From Poa pratensis (Eukaryota; Streptophyta; Magnoliopsida; Poales; Poaceae), in the NCBI GenBank assembly GCA_947311845.1, contig CAMZMU010000041.1, positions 132,332,535-132,396,534 of the forward strand: a stretch of DNA of 64,000 bases, given 5' to 3'. Below the pieces are notes generated by a model. The model was not told where the DNA came from, did not search any database, and saw nothing but the letters and a program-made list of their open reading frames with translations. The first letter of the stretch is position 1. Every line of letters starts with the position of its first letter. This document shows positions 34,327 through 46,013 of the stretch, piece after piece. Position numbers and translations under genes: made by a program.

Positions 34327-37300
34327 AAGTAAGGCATAAGTGCATTCTCTTCAGTTTTTTATTCAATAAAACTATAAATTACATTATATGTAGAAGAAGC
34401 TAGTATGTCGTGCACAACTTCCCTTCTTGAATATAACTTTATGCACCATACAAGGCATGCAATGTCAAGGCATCAAGTATGGTGTTAGTTCAATTCCTGT
34501 CTGTTACCCATGCTTTGGTCTTTCAGTAAAATATTGATGGTTTGCTCAAAGTAATCTTTTCTAAAATCATTTTTACATGTATTTTGCATTTTCTGGTATT
34601 TATGCCTGCACTAGAATATAGCTTATATTTTTTAAAAAGATTCTTATTTTTTAAGGTTGTTAAAGATTTAATACATATCTGTTATTGTAGGCCATTACAG
34701 AAGACTCCCTTTCTGCTGCACAGGTAACAGGCGGCCATTTCTTATGATTACAGTTCAGATTCTGCTAGTCCTACCCATATTAGAGGTTCACTTGCAGCTT
34801 TCTTTATCTACTCTACCTACAGCAAGAAGACTTGTCCACGGTGATGAATTTGCTGAACATAAAGCAGCACCATGCGCGTGCTCTCTTCATCTTCCACCGG
34901 TGGAAGATAGATCGCATCTATGACTGTTTTGACAGGAAGGGGCGAGACATCATGCTCAGAGAGGCAGACATTGTGCTGCAGGAGAAGAGTAGCATAACAC
35001 CCTCAAGAAGGGCCAAATGCAATGTGTGCTTTGATGATGACTTATCCCCAACTGATGTATCAACTATGGACTGTGGACATTGCTTCTGCAATGACTGTGA
35101 GTTCACACCTGTTCCTCAGCAATTATCTTCTGATTGTACCGTTATATTAAGTTATGCTACTATTCTGATTTGTACAATGATTCTGACCTTTTTCATTTGT
35201 TTTTGCTGCTATTCCATTATAGTGTATCTTGTTTACGCCATTTTGCCCCGATACCGTGTAATCATCGCGGTTTGACCAGATCACCATGTCAGCTTTTCTC
35301 AAAACATGGCGACGCCACCATATCTTCCTCCCTTGGAACATCTTTGTCCCTTAGCACTTGCCATGGCTGACAAGAAGGGTCTGGAGAAAAGAGTTACATG
35401 TCATGTGGGCATTTTGGTCTTCTTGAACCACACAAACTTATAAAAGCAACATAGTGGCAAAATCATAATTTATGAAAAAGTAAAGGCAAGTACAAAAGCA
35501 GGGTCGGCGTAAGCAGCTTAATCAGTTAAAGATATCATCCAACTTCCTTACTTTTCTTATCTGGTACTTTAATTCTTGTTTGCAGAAGATCGAAAAATCG
35601 TTGTTGCAAAACACATGTACAGTTTCTTACGTGGTACTTTAATTATTTGTTCAGGTTGGACGCAGCACTTCTATGCAGCCATAGACAGTGGCAAGAAGCA
35701 GATTCGTTGCATGGAGGTGAAGTGTTTTGCTATTTGCGAGGAGGGCATTGTGCGGCGCCTGCTCGGCCAGAAATACCCTGATGCAGCCAAGCGCTTCGAT
35801 CGGTTCCTGCTCGAGTCTTATCTCGAGAACAATGACTGTGTTAAGTGGTGCCCAAGCGTCCCACACTGTGGCCGCGCGATCCGCGTGGGCACTGGTGATC
35901 ATCGTGACTGCGAGTTTAAGTGTCCCTGCGGTGTCAGCTTCTGCTTCAACTGCATGGAGCAGGCACACTCGCCATGCCCGTGTACCTTATGGAAGAAATG
36001 GAGCATGAAGAACCACGGCGAATCAGAGAACATCAAGTGGATCCTCAAAAACACCAAGAGCTGCCCCAAGTGCTTCAAGCCGATTGAGAAGCGTGATGGC
36101 TGCAACCTGGTCAAGTGCACTTGTGGCCAGTATCTGTGGTAAGCTCTTTTTACATGTTGAGAGGTGGGCATACCAGTTGAGAACTATAATTATGTTTTCG
36201 TGAAAACATGTGAGGTGGACTGCCCGATCAGCAATTTGCTATCTGTAACAGTGTGGCTTGGGGATAATTTCGGTTCCATTATTCTTGTCCTTGCTTATTG
36301 CAGTGGCTCACATGGCTAACCCACAAGCTATCGGAGGAATGTTTTTTATGTTACCTGCTGCAGACTGTGTGCATTCTGTCCCGACTTAAACCAATTATTC
36401 TCCTTATTCACTAGTTTCTTATGAATGCAGCTACCTATGTGGCGGACCCACAGGGTCCACCCACACATGGACAAGCATCGAGGGCCACAGTTGTAACCGC
36501 TTCAAGGAGAGCGATGATAGCAACGCGGACACCAGCAGGCGTCAGCTAGAGAGGTACGCACACTACTGCAACCGGTTCAAGATCCACGAGGAGTCGTACA
36601 AGGAGCATCAGCAGAAGTTGGGCCGGCCATCAAAGAGCAAGTGAAACTGCTGGAGTCGAATTGCCTGCGACCAAACAAGATCAGGGACGGTGACTGGCTC
36701 ATCAAGGCGCACCAGCGTCTGCTGTGCTCACGGCAGGCGGTTTCAAGATCATATGCGTTTGCCTATTACATGTTCGGTGGCGAGCTCCGAACACAGCCGG
36801 CAGAGAAGCGCAACTTGGCTCCAGCGCAGAATCTGTTCGAGAACCAGCAGGAGCAGCTGGAACGCCACGTGGAGCAGCTGTCAAAGGCGCTCGTGGCAGA
36901 TATCCCAGGTCTGCCTGACCAGGAGATAGTACAGATGAAGCAGGATGTGGTTAACCTCGTCAAGATCCTCGAAACTCTCTGCGGGAAGATGTACAATTGC
37001 ATTGAGGATGAGCTGCTGCCGCTGCTCACGGAGCCGATGAGCATCGCCATGTACATGCCGGACGGCCCTGAAAAGGCCAAGCTGTTCTCGGCGTGACATA
37101 CCGATGGGTTCCACTTGGTTACTGCACACGCCGGAAAGTCAGTATGGCAGCAACTGAAGAGCGAAGAACCACCTTGGCATGCATTGATGCAGATGGTACA
37201 GCAGGAAATGATTTAGGCTGATATGAGGTGTTAAGAAGGCCTCTCACTAGGAAGACCCAGGTTTATGGTGTCAATTTTGGGTGGGATAAAAGCAACTACT

Positions 37301-37719
37301 GCTTGAGTGCATATATCCCATAAACCTTGGATCGATATTACTCTTAACTAGTTGAAATGCCCGTGCGTTGCTACGGGTTATCAGACAGATGAACTCAGTC
37401 ATTGTGTTTTGTAAATATAAATAATTTATCATGTGAATATTCACACCTAGCATTATATGGACCTGTATTTGTTGACTTTACCATACACACAATCAGTTTA
37501 GAATTAACTTCCCGATGAAAAATAAATATATATATACATGATAATTTTCATGCATAAATTTGAAGAAGCATATTTTTCCCTAAAATCAATCCATAACATT
37601 TGTTGTCATTGTAAATTTTGTCTAGAATCTTCAGATATAAAATAGTACTTTGTGATATTTTTGATTGCACTTGCATTCTTATCATCTAAAGAACAGTGTT
37701 TGGCATCCCATAAAAAGTA

Positions 37720-37813
37720 CTCCCTCCGATCTGAAATAACATTCGCAAGCTGTACACAAAAAGTGTACTACGGCAGTACGTTCTGTCCGAACGTTTTTTC
37801 GGATCGGAGGTTA
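37720..37813. mobile_element. Short Stowaway-like MITE
   Basis: About 90 bp starting CTCCCTCCGATC after TA, with a right end GGATCGGAGG near 37801-37810. The right terminus is degraded. It lies within the Helitron near its 3' end. Confidence 0.7.
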
Positions 37814-38807
37814 GTATTTAATATCCATTACATGCTGTTTATTGTAGTTTAGTTTAGCTAGCAGGGCATCTATTTATCTCAGCTTCTGTCTCACCGAATC
37901 TCAAAAAAAAAAAAGCTTCTCTCCTCTCTCTCACCATTACATTGTTTCTTTTCTTTGACTTCTTTTTCTTCTTTCTGTCAATCAAGCTAGCGCACGCCGG
38001 CCTGTGCACCAGGCATCCGGCCATCCGCGCAGCTCTGCCCCCCCCCCCCTCGCCCCTCCCTAAATTAGTAGTGGTTGAGACGAATTTCTTCGTCATCTCC
38101 GCCGCGGGCGTCGCGGTCTACTTCGTTTTTGGCTGGATTCAGAGTTTCAGACCACTCGACGGCCCTCCTGGAGGCGGCACTTCGATTGGCTCTGTTCTTT
38201 GTCTCTAGCTGCTGCAGCTTGAGTCGTGAGAAGCTCAGGCGCGAGGCGCATATGAACGATACAAGATGGAGCTGTTGTATGTGTGCCTTCCCTGCATGTG
38301 GAGTTATTTTCTCGTTGGTGAGTGCTAGTATGTAGCGTCTATGTGGATCTGAATTTGGATGTTGTCTTCTGGGTTGTTCATTTTCATTGTTATTTTCTAT
38401 TTCAGAAGTATGTGAAATTTAATTCATTTGTTTGATTGCAAGTTATGAAGTCTGGCACATCTATTGCTTACTCTTCGGCTACCAATAACCTGGGCGTAAT
38501 TTGGGAGGAGAATATACTGTATGACTACCTGCTTATTCATGACAAGGTATGATTAATATTCACTCTCCATGTCCTATTGTAGTTTCTTTTTATTTCAGTT
38601 GGTATGTGCTTTTGCTTTGTGGCGTACACTTGTTATCAGATGTGTAAACCCCACACGCCATAGTAGCTTACTGCACTATTGTTGAAAGTATTTGCAATAT
38701 TTGTTTCTAAATCATAGCTGATTCCCTGCTCTCTGATTTAGTTCCGTTCATTTATACCTCATCTCCATTGCCCCCTTTCTTCTCAGATGTTTCCTATGCA
38801 TATAATT

Positions 38808-40752
38808 TTAGTTTCTGCCATGTGCCACAGTATTGCGTATCATGTCAGTTTCTGAGACATCCAATTTCCGTGTCAGAGTACCTATCTCACTTCTTAGCTT
38901 CTCTACATCGTCCTCGGCACCTCTCAACCCCGTCTCACCCGAGTTGCTCGTCGACCCATCCGTGCTAGCATCAGGAGCTGAGCTTCCTGACCAGTCACCA
39001 GAGCTCAATGGGTTTCTCGGGGTGCCGTTGTTGGCAAACGGCGAGGGCACATTGGTGGCATCCTGAAGAAATGTGTTATGCATGTTTGCACTGGTTTTGG
39101 GAGTGAATCTTCCTGAGCTCCCATCTGAACCCGACACCGAAACGGCATCAAAGCTATTCGCATTGTGGAGGTGGCTAGCCTGCTCAACAGACGTCAGCAT
39201 ATTTCTTCTCAACGGAAACCTCATCCCTGGTGGTTTGCTTATCACCAATCCATCCTGTACAAGAAAGCTATCAGCCACTCTCTAATGAACATAGGGGGAA
39301 ATGACATGCTACATGCAGTGTTCAGTTCTAGATTCCCCTTCTTCTCTACAGGAATGAGAAATTCAGATCTCAAACAAAAAGTGTACACAGAAAATGTGAC
39401 ATCCCCAAATGATCAATCAGAAAAATGTAGACCCCCTTTTTCTTTGCAATATGCTTTGCATGCCAAAGGCTATCTTTCTTAACCATCAACAGAAACGAAA
39501 TTAAAAGCAATGCAATGATGATGCATCAAAAGGGGAAAGCTCTCAAAAACTCTTCCTCCCTAGGCCTCACTGGTAACTTACATGCACAGGGCTCATCGGA
39601 TCGGCGGCGAGCGACCTTGCCTTCTCGCCGTCCTCGTCCTCGCACCGGCTCAGCTGGCTCTGCAGCGTCCTCCGGGGTGAAGACTTTGCTGTGTCGCCGT
39701 TCTCACTGTCACCACCAAGAGCAAGAATCAATGCCGAATTACATAATAAGCAACGCCGCAATCAGAGCAAATGCATCATGCTTAAGGCTCACACCGCAAT
39801 GCAGCAGGCAGCAATGCCTAGATGATTCTGGTGGAGACGAGACACACTACACAATGCAGGTAGCAGCAATGCCTAAATGAATCTGGTGGAGATGAGATGA
39901 GAATGGGATGATCCTTAAAGCTCAAACCACAATGCAGCAGCAGAGGTGTCTAAACTAATCCCCACCCAACGCAACTCAACCCACCTCACGTCGTCACTGC
40001 ACCCACCGGCGCCACCACCCACCACCCGCTGGATGGTCACCTGTCACAGAGAGCAACAACAACAGCAACCATCAGAATCAGGAACCGCGAGCGCGTCGCC
40101 GTCGCAGGTCACAGGGAAAACGCCGCGAGCTTTTTAAGAGGGGTCGGTGAGAGAGAGAGAGATCGGTGCTCACGTGCAGCAGGGCGCCGGGGGCGGGGCT
40201 GCCCTTGAGGGGGAGCGTCACCACCCACGGCTTGAACGCCTCCGCGTACTCGGCTAGGTTCGCCGTCCCCTCCCCGAGCAGCGCCGCCTTGCTGGACCCC
40301 TGCACGCGTAGCGGACAGCATTGCCGGTGTCAGAAATCCAGCGGAATCGATTGATTGGGTGCGGGCGGGTTGGTCGCTCACGGTCTCGTAGACGAGGAAC
40401 TGGTAGATCTTGTCCTTGCCGGAGGGGAGCTTGGTGGCCTCGAAGATCGGGGCGTCCCAACAGCAGGCGCCGTCGGCGACCTCCGCGCGCTCCGTCCGCG
40501 CCGTCGGTCGGCCGATGTCCTGCGGCGTCACCACCACCGTCATCGACTCCCACCCCAGCTCCGGCACCTGCACAACCACAAGAGCACGCGCCCCGTCACG
40601 CCTCGGATCGAAAACAAGAAACGAAAACTCGGCTTCTTCTTCCCCCAATAGAGACAAGAGACAGCGGCCCGTGCCTGTGTGGAGTGGAACTGCAGCTTGA
40701 ACATGGCCTTGGCCTTGCCGCCGCCGCCGCGCCACCTCCCCGATTTGAACAT
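38808..40752 (-). pseudogene. Truncated NT-C2 / coiled-coil (myosin-heavy-chain-related) gene captured by a Helitron
   Basis: Minus-strand exons in phase: 40752-40675, 40567-40382, 40299-40174, 40040-39985, 39705-39582 and 39254 to about 38850. The product starts MFKSGRWRGGGGKAKAMFKL and continues with VPELGWESMTVVVTP and ALLGEGTANLAEYAEAFKPW. That is the N-terminal C2 domain of the EEIG1/EHBP1 type found in a plant coiled-coil family. It then has a Ser-rich linker (SPRRTLQSQLSRCEDEDGEK) and the very start of a coiled coil (VEKLRSEIGTLTRKLDVSE). There the match stops and a TAA follows at 38810-38808; relatives continue for hundreds of coiled-coil residues. Intron 1 has a GC donor (CAG|GCACGG). 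The Helitron ends around it explain the truncation. It is probably not functional, though the C2 domain itself is intact. Confidence 0.75.
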
Positions 40753-40963
40753 GTCGGCGGCGGGTGCTCTCGAGAGGAATCAACCGCCCAACCCTCGCCA
40801 GAAATCGACGAAATCTCCCTCCCTTGGCTGGCTTGACCGTACGGTCAATTGGGGGATTTCACTTCGCGGTGGCAGCGGCCGTAAATTCTCTCAAACACAG
40901 GGTTAAAACCGGAAAAGTGAAAAACGCATCAACACCTTCTCAAGCAATATTATATAGTAGAGA

Positions 40964-41757
40964 TTTCACCGGGTTGAATCCGATATATATTAATACAGAT
41001 ATAACCTGCAAAAAAGAAAAAAGAACTTTGGGGTGCTTGGCTAGCAATTTTGTTTGTCACCAAGTTATACACAGGTAAATGTTTTTCTCCAAAGCATTTT
41101 CCAGGTGAAGTGCAAGAGGATCCTTTTATAACAGAAGCTTTAACTTCAAATCAAATTTTCTAATAAAAGAGTGGGATGATCTTGAGAGTTTGCTTGTCGC
41201 AACAGCATTATAAATAATATTACAGTGCAAAATTAGCTTTAAGTTTGTAAAAAACACTCCATTAAAAACCACATAGACGATCAAATAATCTGGAAAGCCT
41301 GTTTCGTCTACTTACCTTTGGCAATCCTAGTGTCTGTTTCCTAATACATTTGATCGTAACAATTATGCAATGAGCACATTGCACCAAAACACATAGTCAA
41401 GTGATGGTTAGTTGTTTGACTGAACATCAGATCAAGGAGGCCCACCTGTCATTGTATGTAATTTTTTTAACACGATAAGATTGTATGTAATTTTTTTAAC
41501 ACGATAAGACGCCACACCGAGGCTCCCTGGCATCGATCGTGAGCAGAGTCCGACTCGAGCCCGACCATCATAATGATATCAGCCCATCCCCTTGATACCT
41601 GATTACGACAAGTACTACTAAATCAGATCGTCATTGCTAAGTCCGCGGCCTCACAAAACCCTCGTCTCGGCAGTCAGGTTTCGCCTCGCCGCCGTCCCCG
41701 CGCGCCGCGTTACCAAATCTGCCCGGCCGGCCGAGTGCTCTCGCCTGCCCGTCGATC
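40964..41757. other. Upstream region of Ariadne gene B
   Basis: No gene seen. There is a short direct repeat (TTGTATGTAATTTTTTTAAC twice, near 41453-41503). A GC-rich leader at 41640-41757 precedes the start codon. Confidence 0.4.
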
Positions 41758-44700
41758 ATGGCCAGCGACGACGAGTGCTACGGCGACGAGTCCGACTACT
41801 ACGACGAGGACGACGACGCGATGGACGCGGACGAGGACGCCGTGGAAGAGGTGGAGACGCCGGAGCCGGATCCTCCCGCGGAATACTGGGTACGTAAGAG
41901 AGAGCCAACAGAGGAGCGAGCGAGTCCAATGTGCGTATCGCCTGACGCCTGATCAAATCTTACCCAAAAAAAATCAAGTTAGGGTCAGCCTGCATGAAAT
42001 TTTTGTTATGTTCTAATCTGTGCGATCGCAGTGGAGGCCGTTAAACCATGCTTTGATTTCGGGATTGCATTGGTGAGTTCGGTGATCGGCTTGGGGTTTT
42101 TGTATGGTTTTGTGGAATTAGAACGCCACGCATGTTAATCGAGAAAGAGAACATCATACTTAATAATCTGGTTGGATAATCAGTAGCTTTGGTTTGGTTC
42201 TTCATCTTAGCAGTAAGAAATTCAGTTCAACACTATTTCCATCATATATTATACTCCAAACATATGCTCCGGTCCTTTTTGGTAAAGGATTTTCAAAGAG
42301 AATTATACAATTTATATGATTTAACTATATTTATTCAAGTTGTTTATCGAATTAGAAGATGCACTGCTGAACTACTATTCTCTCTGTTTTCGCAGGCCAT
42401 TACAAAAGAATCTCTTTCCACCGCACAGGTAACTCTCAACTAGGCACATCTTGGAATTCAAATTACTCAAAGAAGTGATGTACAGTATTAATCTTTTTTC
42501 TCCTCCTCGACCTACAGCAACAAGATTTGTCCATGGTGATGAACCTGCTCAACATAAAGCAGCACCATGCTCGCGCTCTCCTTATCCACCACCGGTGGAA
42601 GGTGGACTGCATATTAGACCACTTCGACAGGAAGGGGCGGGATCTCATGCTCAGGGAAGCAGGCGTGGTACTTCTCAAGAATAACAACTGCAGGGCATCA
42701 CCCTCAAGAATGGTGACCTGCATGGTGTGTTTTGACGAATTTTCCATGAGTGTCGTCTCCACCATGGACTGTGGGCATTTTTACTGCAACGACTGTGAGT
42801 TTCTACCTTTCCTATGATTATTTATTATTTTCACGACTAAACTTATCAAGAGCTCTCTTGCTAGTATTTAGCCTTTTTTGTTTATATTCTAGGATTTTAC
42901 ACTTTAGATGCACAATTCAGTTGTCATGTGCAAACATCGTAAATTCAGCTCATAGGTTCAAAATTGTCAAAATACAATACCTAGGTTGGTACAGAATTTC
43001 TTTACGATGAATTAGGCAAACGAATTTCTTTCGCTCAGAAAAGACAATTGCTCCAAGGATTGTCTTTGTTAAAAGATTTTTTTGTTTCTAGCCTAATAAA
43101 TCAATATTTCTAAGTCGACTAAGTTACACATCATCAGTTTAACACTCTACAAATATGTCGTGTGCACTTTTACATCCTAAATATGCACACCATTTTAAAA
43201 TGTATGGAAGTGATATGAAAGTGCATATTAACCTAACACCACACAAATCTATCCCTTATAATTGTCAAAATCCGGAAGAATATCCCATTAGACCATTCTA
43301 TAACGGTTTTGACCATGGCATCCATGCATCTTCCGCATCGCCTGCAAATAAAAAAACTGAAAAAAATTACTTCCTTCGTATCAAAATATAAGATGTTTTA
43401 GAGATTTAGCATTTTTCAGATACATGTACGTAGACGCATTAGTGTGTAAATTCACTCATTTCAATCCGTGTGTATTCCATATGGAAATATCTAAAACATT
43501 TTATATTTTGGTACGGAGGAGCAATAAGTAAGGCGAGCCTTTTAAATTTCAATTTTTTAGGAAAATCATAAAATTGGTTGGTTTCAATTTTTGAAATACT
43601 AAGAGGCATTTAAAAAGGCTAATATTATTTTTGGAATTGGAATAAACATTTTCCCAAAATCTTTACTATATATCATGCATTTAATTGCTAGGTTTATCTT
43701 GTGATGATGATATGGAGGTCACATGGGTGACCGCACCGTTTGCACCTTTCGTCTGGGGCAGCCGAGCGCCGTCCCATCTGAAGTTCTTCGGCTGCTCTCT
43801 CCTCCGCCGCATCCAAACTAGGGACACCCTCCTCCGCAAAAACATCCTCACTGTCAAGGAGTGCGGCTGTCCCCTGTGCCCCGCTGTTATGGAGACGACG
43901 AACCACCTGATCTTTGAGTGTCCCTTAGCGCAGTGCTCCTGGGCCTCAGTCGGGGCCTGCGCGGTGACCACGTCGGACGTCGGAGCGCTGCATGCGATGC
44001 CTCGCCCCACTGGCGTGCCGCCGGGTCACTGTCGACCTTCATCCTTCTGTGCTGTTGGCAACTCTGGAAGCACCGCAACGGTGTTGTCTTCAATGCCGAC
44101 GCAACCCTCCCTCACCGTCCTGCGCACCGCTGACACCGTCTACCTGCCTCGCAGCAGGATGACGCCACCTCTTGGCTCGAACAGTTCGCCGTGTAGCTCG
44201 AGGCTCCCCCCCCCCCCCCCCCCCCCCCCCAACATGTATTTCACCCCCTGATACTCGTCCCACCCCCCCGTAAATCTCGGCGTTCTGGCCTTCTGTTATT
44301 AATACAAGAAAATTCAGGTGGGGATTAATCCCCCCCCGGTGACCTTCAAATTTTTTTTTTGAAATTACGAGAACCACACTTTTTGTGTGACAAGGGGAAG
44401 GCCATAAGTGTATGGTGTGCACGCAGTCTAGAACGACACTTGATGTTTTATTTAAGGGGTAATTCTTACCTGGCTTTATTGTTCAACAAGGTTAAGTTTA
44501 TCTGGTTTACAGTTCAGCACTTCAGATGTGTAAGCAATACTCTCATCTGGAGTAGTTGAGTTTTGCTTAAACATCTGGAGTTTATCTGGAGTAGTTGAGT
44601 GCCCGAAACGCACCTTTTTTCTTACTCTAAACTGAGCATCCATCTAGTTCCATTGGATAAAGGGATACTCGGTTCTTGAGCAATGAAGAATTTCTTGCCG

Positions 44701-46013
44701 GGTGGGAAAGAGAGATCACTTTTGACAATTAATTTTACTTGCAAAAGATATTCCTAATTAGAGCATTGTTTTTAATTTGTCCAGGTTGGGCAGAGTACTT
44801 CAAGACCTCGGTGGAGAGCGGCACGAAGCAGATCCGTTGCATGGGGGTGAAGTGCCCGGCCATCTGCGACGAGGCCGTGGTGCAGCGCCTACTCGGCCGC
44901 AGGTACCCGGACGCGGCCGGGCGCTTCAACCGCTTCCTGCTCGAGTCCTACCTCGACGACAACCTCTTGGTGAAGTGGTGTCCGAGCGTGCCGCACTGCG
45001 GGCGCGCGATCCGCGTGAGCGCCGGCGAGATGTACTGCGAGGTGGAGTGCCTCTGCGGCGTGGACTTCTGCTTCGCGTGCGTGGCCGGCGCGCACTCGCC
45101 GTGCCCGTGCACCATGTGGGAGCAGTGGGAGGTTAAGTGCAAGGGCGAGTCGGAGACCATCAACTGGATCATCGCCAACACCAAGAACTGCCCCAAGTGC
45201 TTCAAGCCCATCGTCAAGGAAGACGGCTGCAACCTCGTCACCTGCAAATGTGGCCAGCACCTATGGTAGGTAATTTGTCGATCTTGGACGGCGTACATGA
45301 TCACTTGGCTTTCTGAATCTGACTTGATTTCTACATGCAGCTGGCTGTGCGGTGGCGCGACGGGGTCTGCGCACACATGGACCACCATCGCCAACCACAG
45401 CTGCAACCGCTTCATAAAGGAGGAGAAGAAGAAGGTGGACGACGCCAAGCGGCAGCTGCACCGGTACACACACTACTACGACCGCTTCAAGATCCACGGG
45501 GACTCGTACAAGGCGGAGCGCGAGAAGCTGGGGCCGGCCGTCCAGGAGCGGGTTAAGCGGCTGGAGGCCATGCAGAACAACGTCCATATCAGGGACGCCG
45601 ACTGGCTGACGGAGGCGCACCAGGACCTACTCCGGTCGCGGCAGGTGCTGTCGCGGTCGTACGTCTTCGCCTACTACATGTTCGACGACGGCTACGACAA
45701 GGTGCGCAGGACGGAGCGGCGGAAGGTGGCCATGACACAGGTCTTGTTCGAGGACTTCCAGGAGCAGCTGGAGCGCCAGGTGGAGCGGCTGTCCAAGCTG
45801 CTCGCCACGGAGTTCCCGTCGACGGAGCTGGAGGAGAAGGAGGTCCTGCACGATAAGCAGGATACTTTGAACCTCACCAATGTTGTCAAGACGCATTGCG
45901 TGGAGATTTACAAGTGCATCCAGGACGAGCTGCTGCCGCTGCTCCTGGACCCTGTCAACATCGCCGAGTACCGACCCCAAGGCCCGGACAAAGCCAAGGC
46001 CTTCCAGGGGTGA
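41758..46013 (+). CDS. Ariadne-type RBR E3 ubiquitin ligase B, intact
   Basis: Exons 41758-41889, 42396-42428, 42518-42794, 44785-45265 and 45341-46013 give 531 aa with every junction in phase. RBR ligases take ubiquitin from an E2 on RING1 and pass it through a RING2 cysteine to the substrate. Visible parts are an Asp/Glu-rich N-terminus, a helical segment (LSMVMNLLNIKQHHARALL), RING1 (CMVCFDEF..CGHFYCNDC), IBR (WCPSVPHCGRAIRV..CPC), RING2 (CPKCFKPIVKEDGCNLVTC, catalytic Cys about residue 296, CGQHLCWLC) and the Ariadne domain to the end. The position where animal Ariadne has a catalytic His (GCNH) is Leu in both copies. Intron 3 (2 kb) holds a MITE and a LINE fragment. The tandem pair with gene A implies local duplication. 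The family resembles plant ARI12-type genes; that assignment is tentative. Confidence 0.93.
43370..43520. mobile_element. Stowaway-like MITE in intron 3 of gene B
   Basis: It begins CTTCCTTCGTATCAAAATAT after TA and ends TATTTTGGTACGGAGGA, an inverted pair typical of degenerate Stowaway elements. Confidence 0.7.
43690..44340 (+). pseudogene. LINE reverse-transcriptase C-terminal fragment (zf-RVT)
   Basis: The frame reads WGSRAPSHLKFFGCSLLRRI, then TRDTLLRKNI, then CPLCPAVMETTNHLIFECPL, the zinc-binding domain found at the end of plant non-LTR reverse transcriptases. It is 5' truncated, then becomes garbled, and contains a run of 25 C (44206-44230). It ends near TATTAATACAAGAAAATTCA, a typical LINE 3' region. 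It lies in intron 3 of the Ariadne B gene in the same orientation. Confidence 0.75.

Larger units (their letters stand above)
33265..37096 (+). pseudogene. Ariadne-type RBR E3 ubiquitin ligase A, frameshifted before the Ariadne domain
   Basis: Five exons: 33265-33441, 34691-34723, 34823-35096, 35655-36138 and 36431-37096. All junctions are GT-AG and match gene B. An acidic N-terminus leads to RING1 (CNVCFDDD..CGHCFCNDC), IBR (WCPSVPHCGRAIR) and RING2 (CPKCFKPIEKRDGCNLVKC), with the catalytic Cys in DGCN. In exon 5 a G run at 36620-36622 is one base shorter than in gene B, so the frame hits TGA at 36642-36644. The predicted product is about 393 aa, with a complete RBR but almost no Ariadne domain. 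The remaining coding sequence to TGA 37094-37096 is still well conserved in the shifted frame, so the lesion is recent or a sequence error. It could be a pseudogene or a truncated active ligase. Confidence 0.85.
37348..40963 (-). mobile_element. Helitron carrying a gene fragment, between the two Ariadne genes
   Basis: On the minus strand the 5' end is A|TCTCTACTATATAATATTGC (40963) and the 3' end is a stem-loop CCCGT..ACGGG, then CATTTCAACTAG|T (37348). Both follow Helitron rules (5' TC, 3' CTRR, insertion between A and T). The element is 3.6 kb and carries a truncated NT-C2 gene in the same orientation, plus an unrecognised segment (37860-38600) with a run of ten C at about 38039-38048. No Rep/helicase is present, so it is non-autonomous. 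It lies only 250 bp past the end of Ariadne gene A. Confidence 0.7.

Noticed and set aside
35576..35654. Extension of Ariadne A exon 4 upstream to an ATG at 35576
   Set aside because: The paralogue and the phase fix the acceptor at 35654; the extra residues are intron.
39515..39880. 121-codon plus-strand frame
   Set aside because: Antisense to exon 5 and introns of the NT-C2 fragment.
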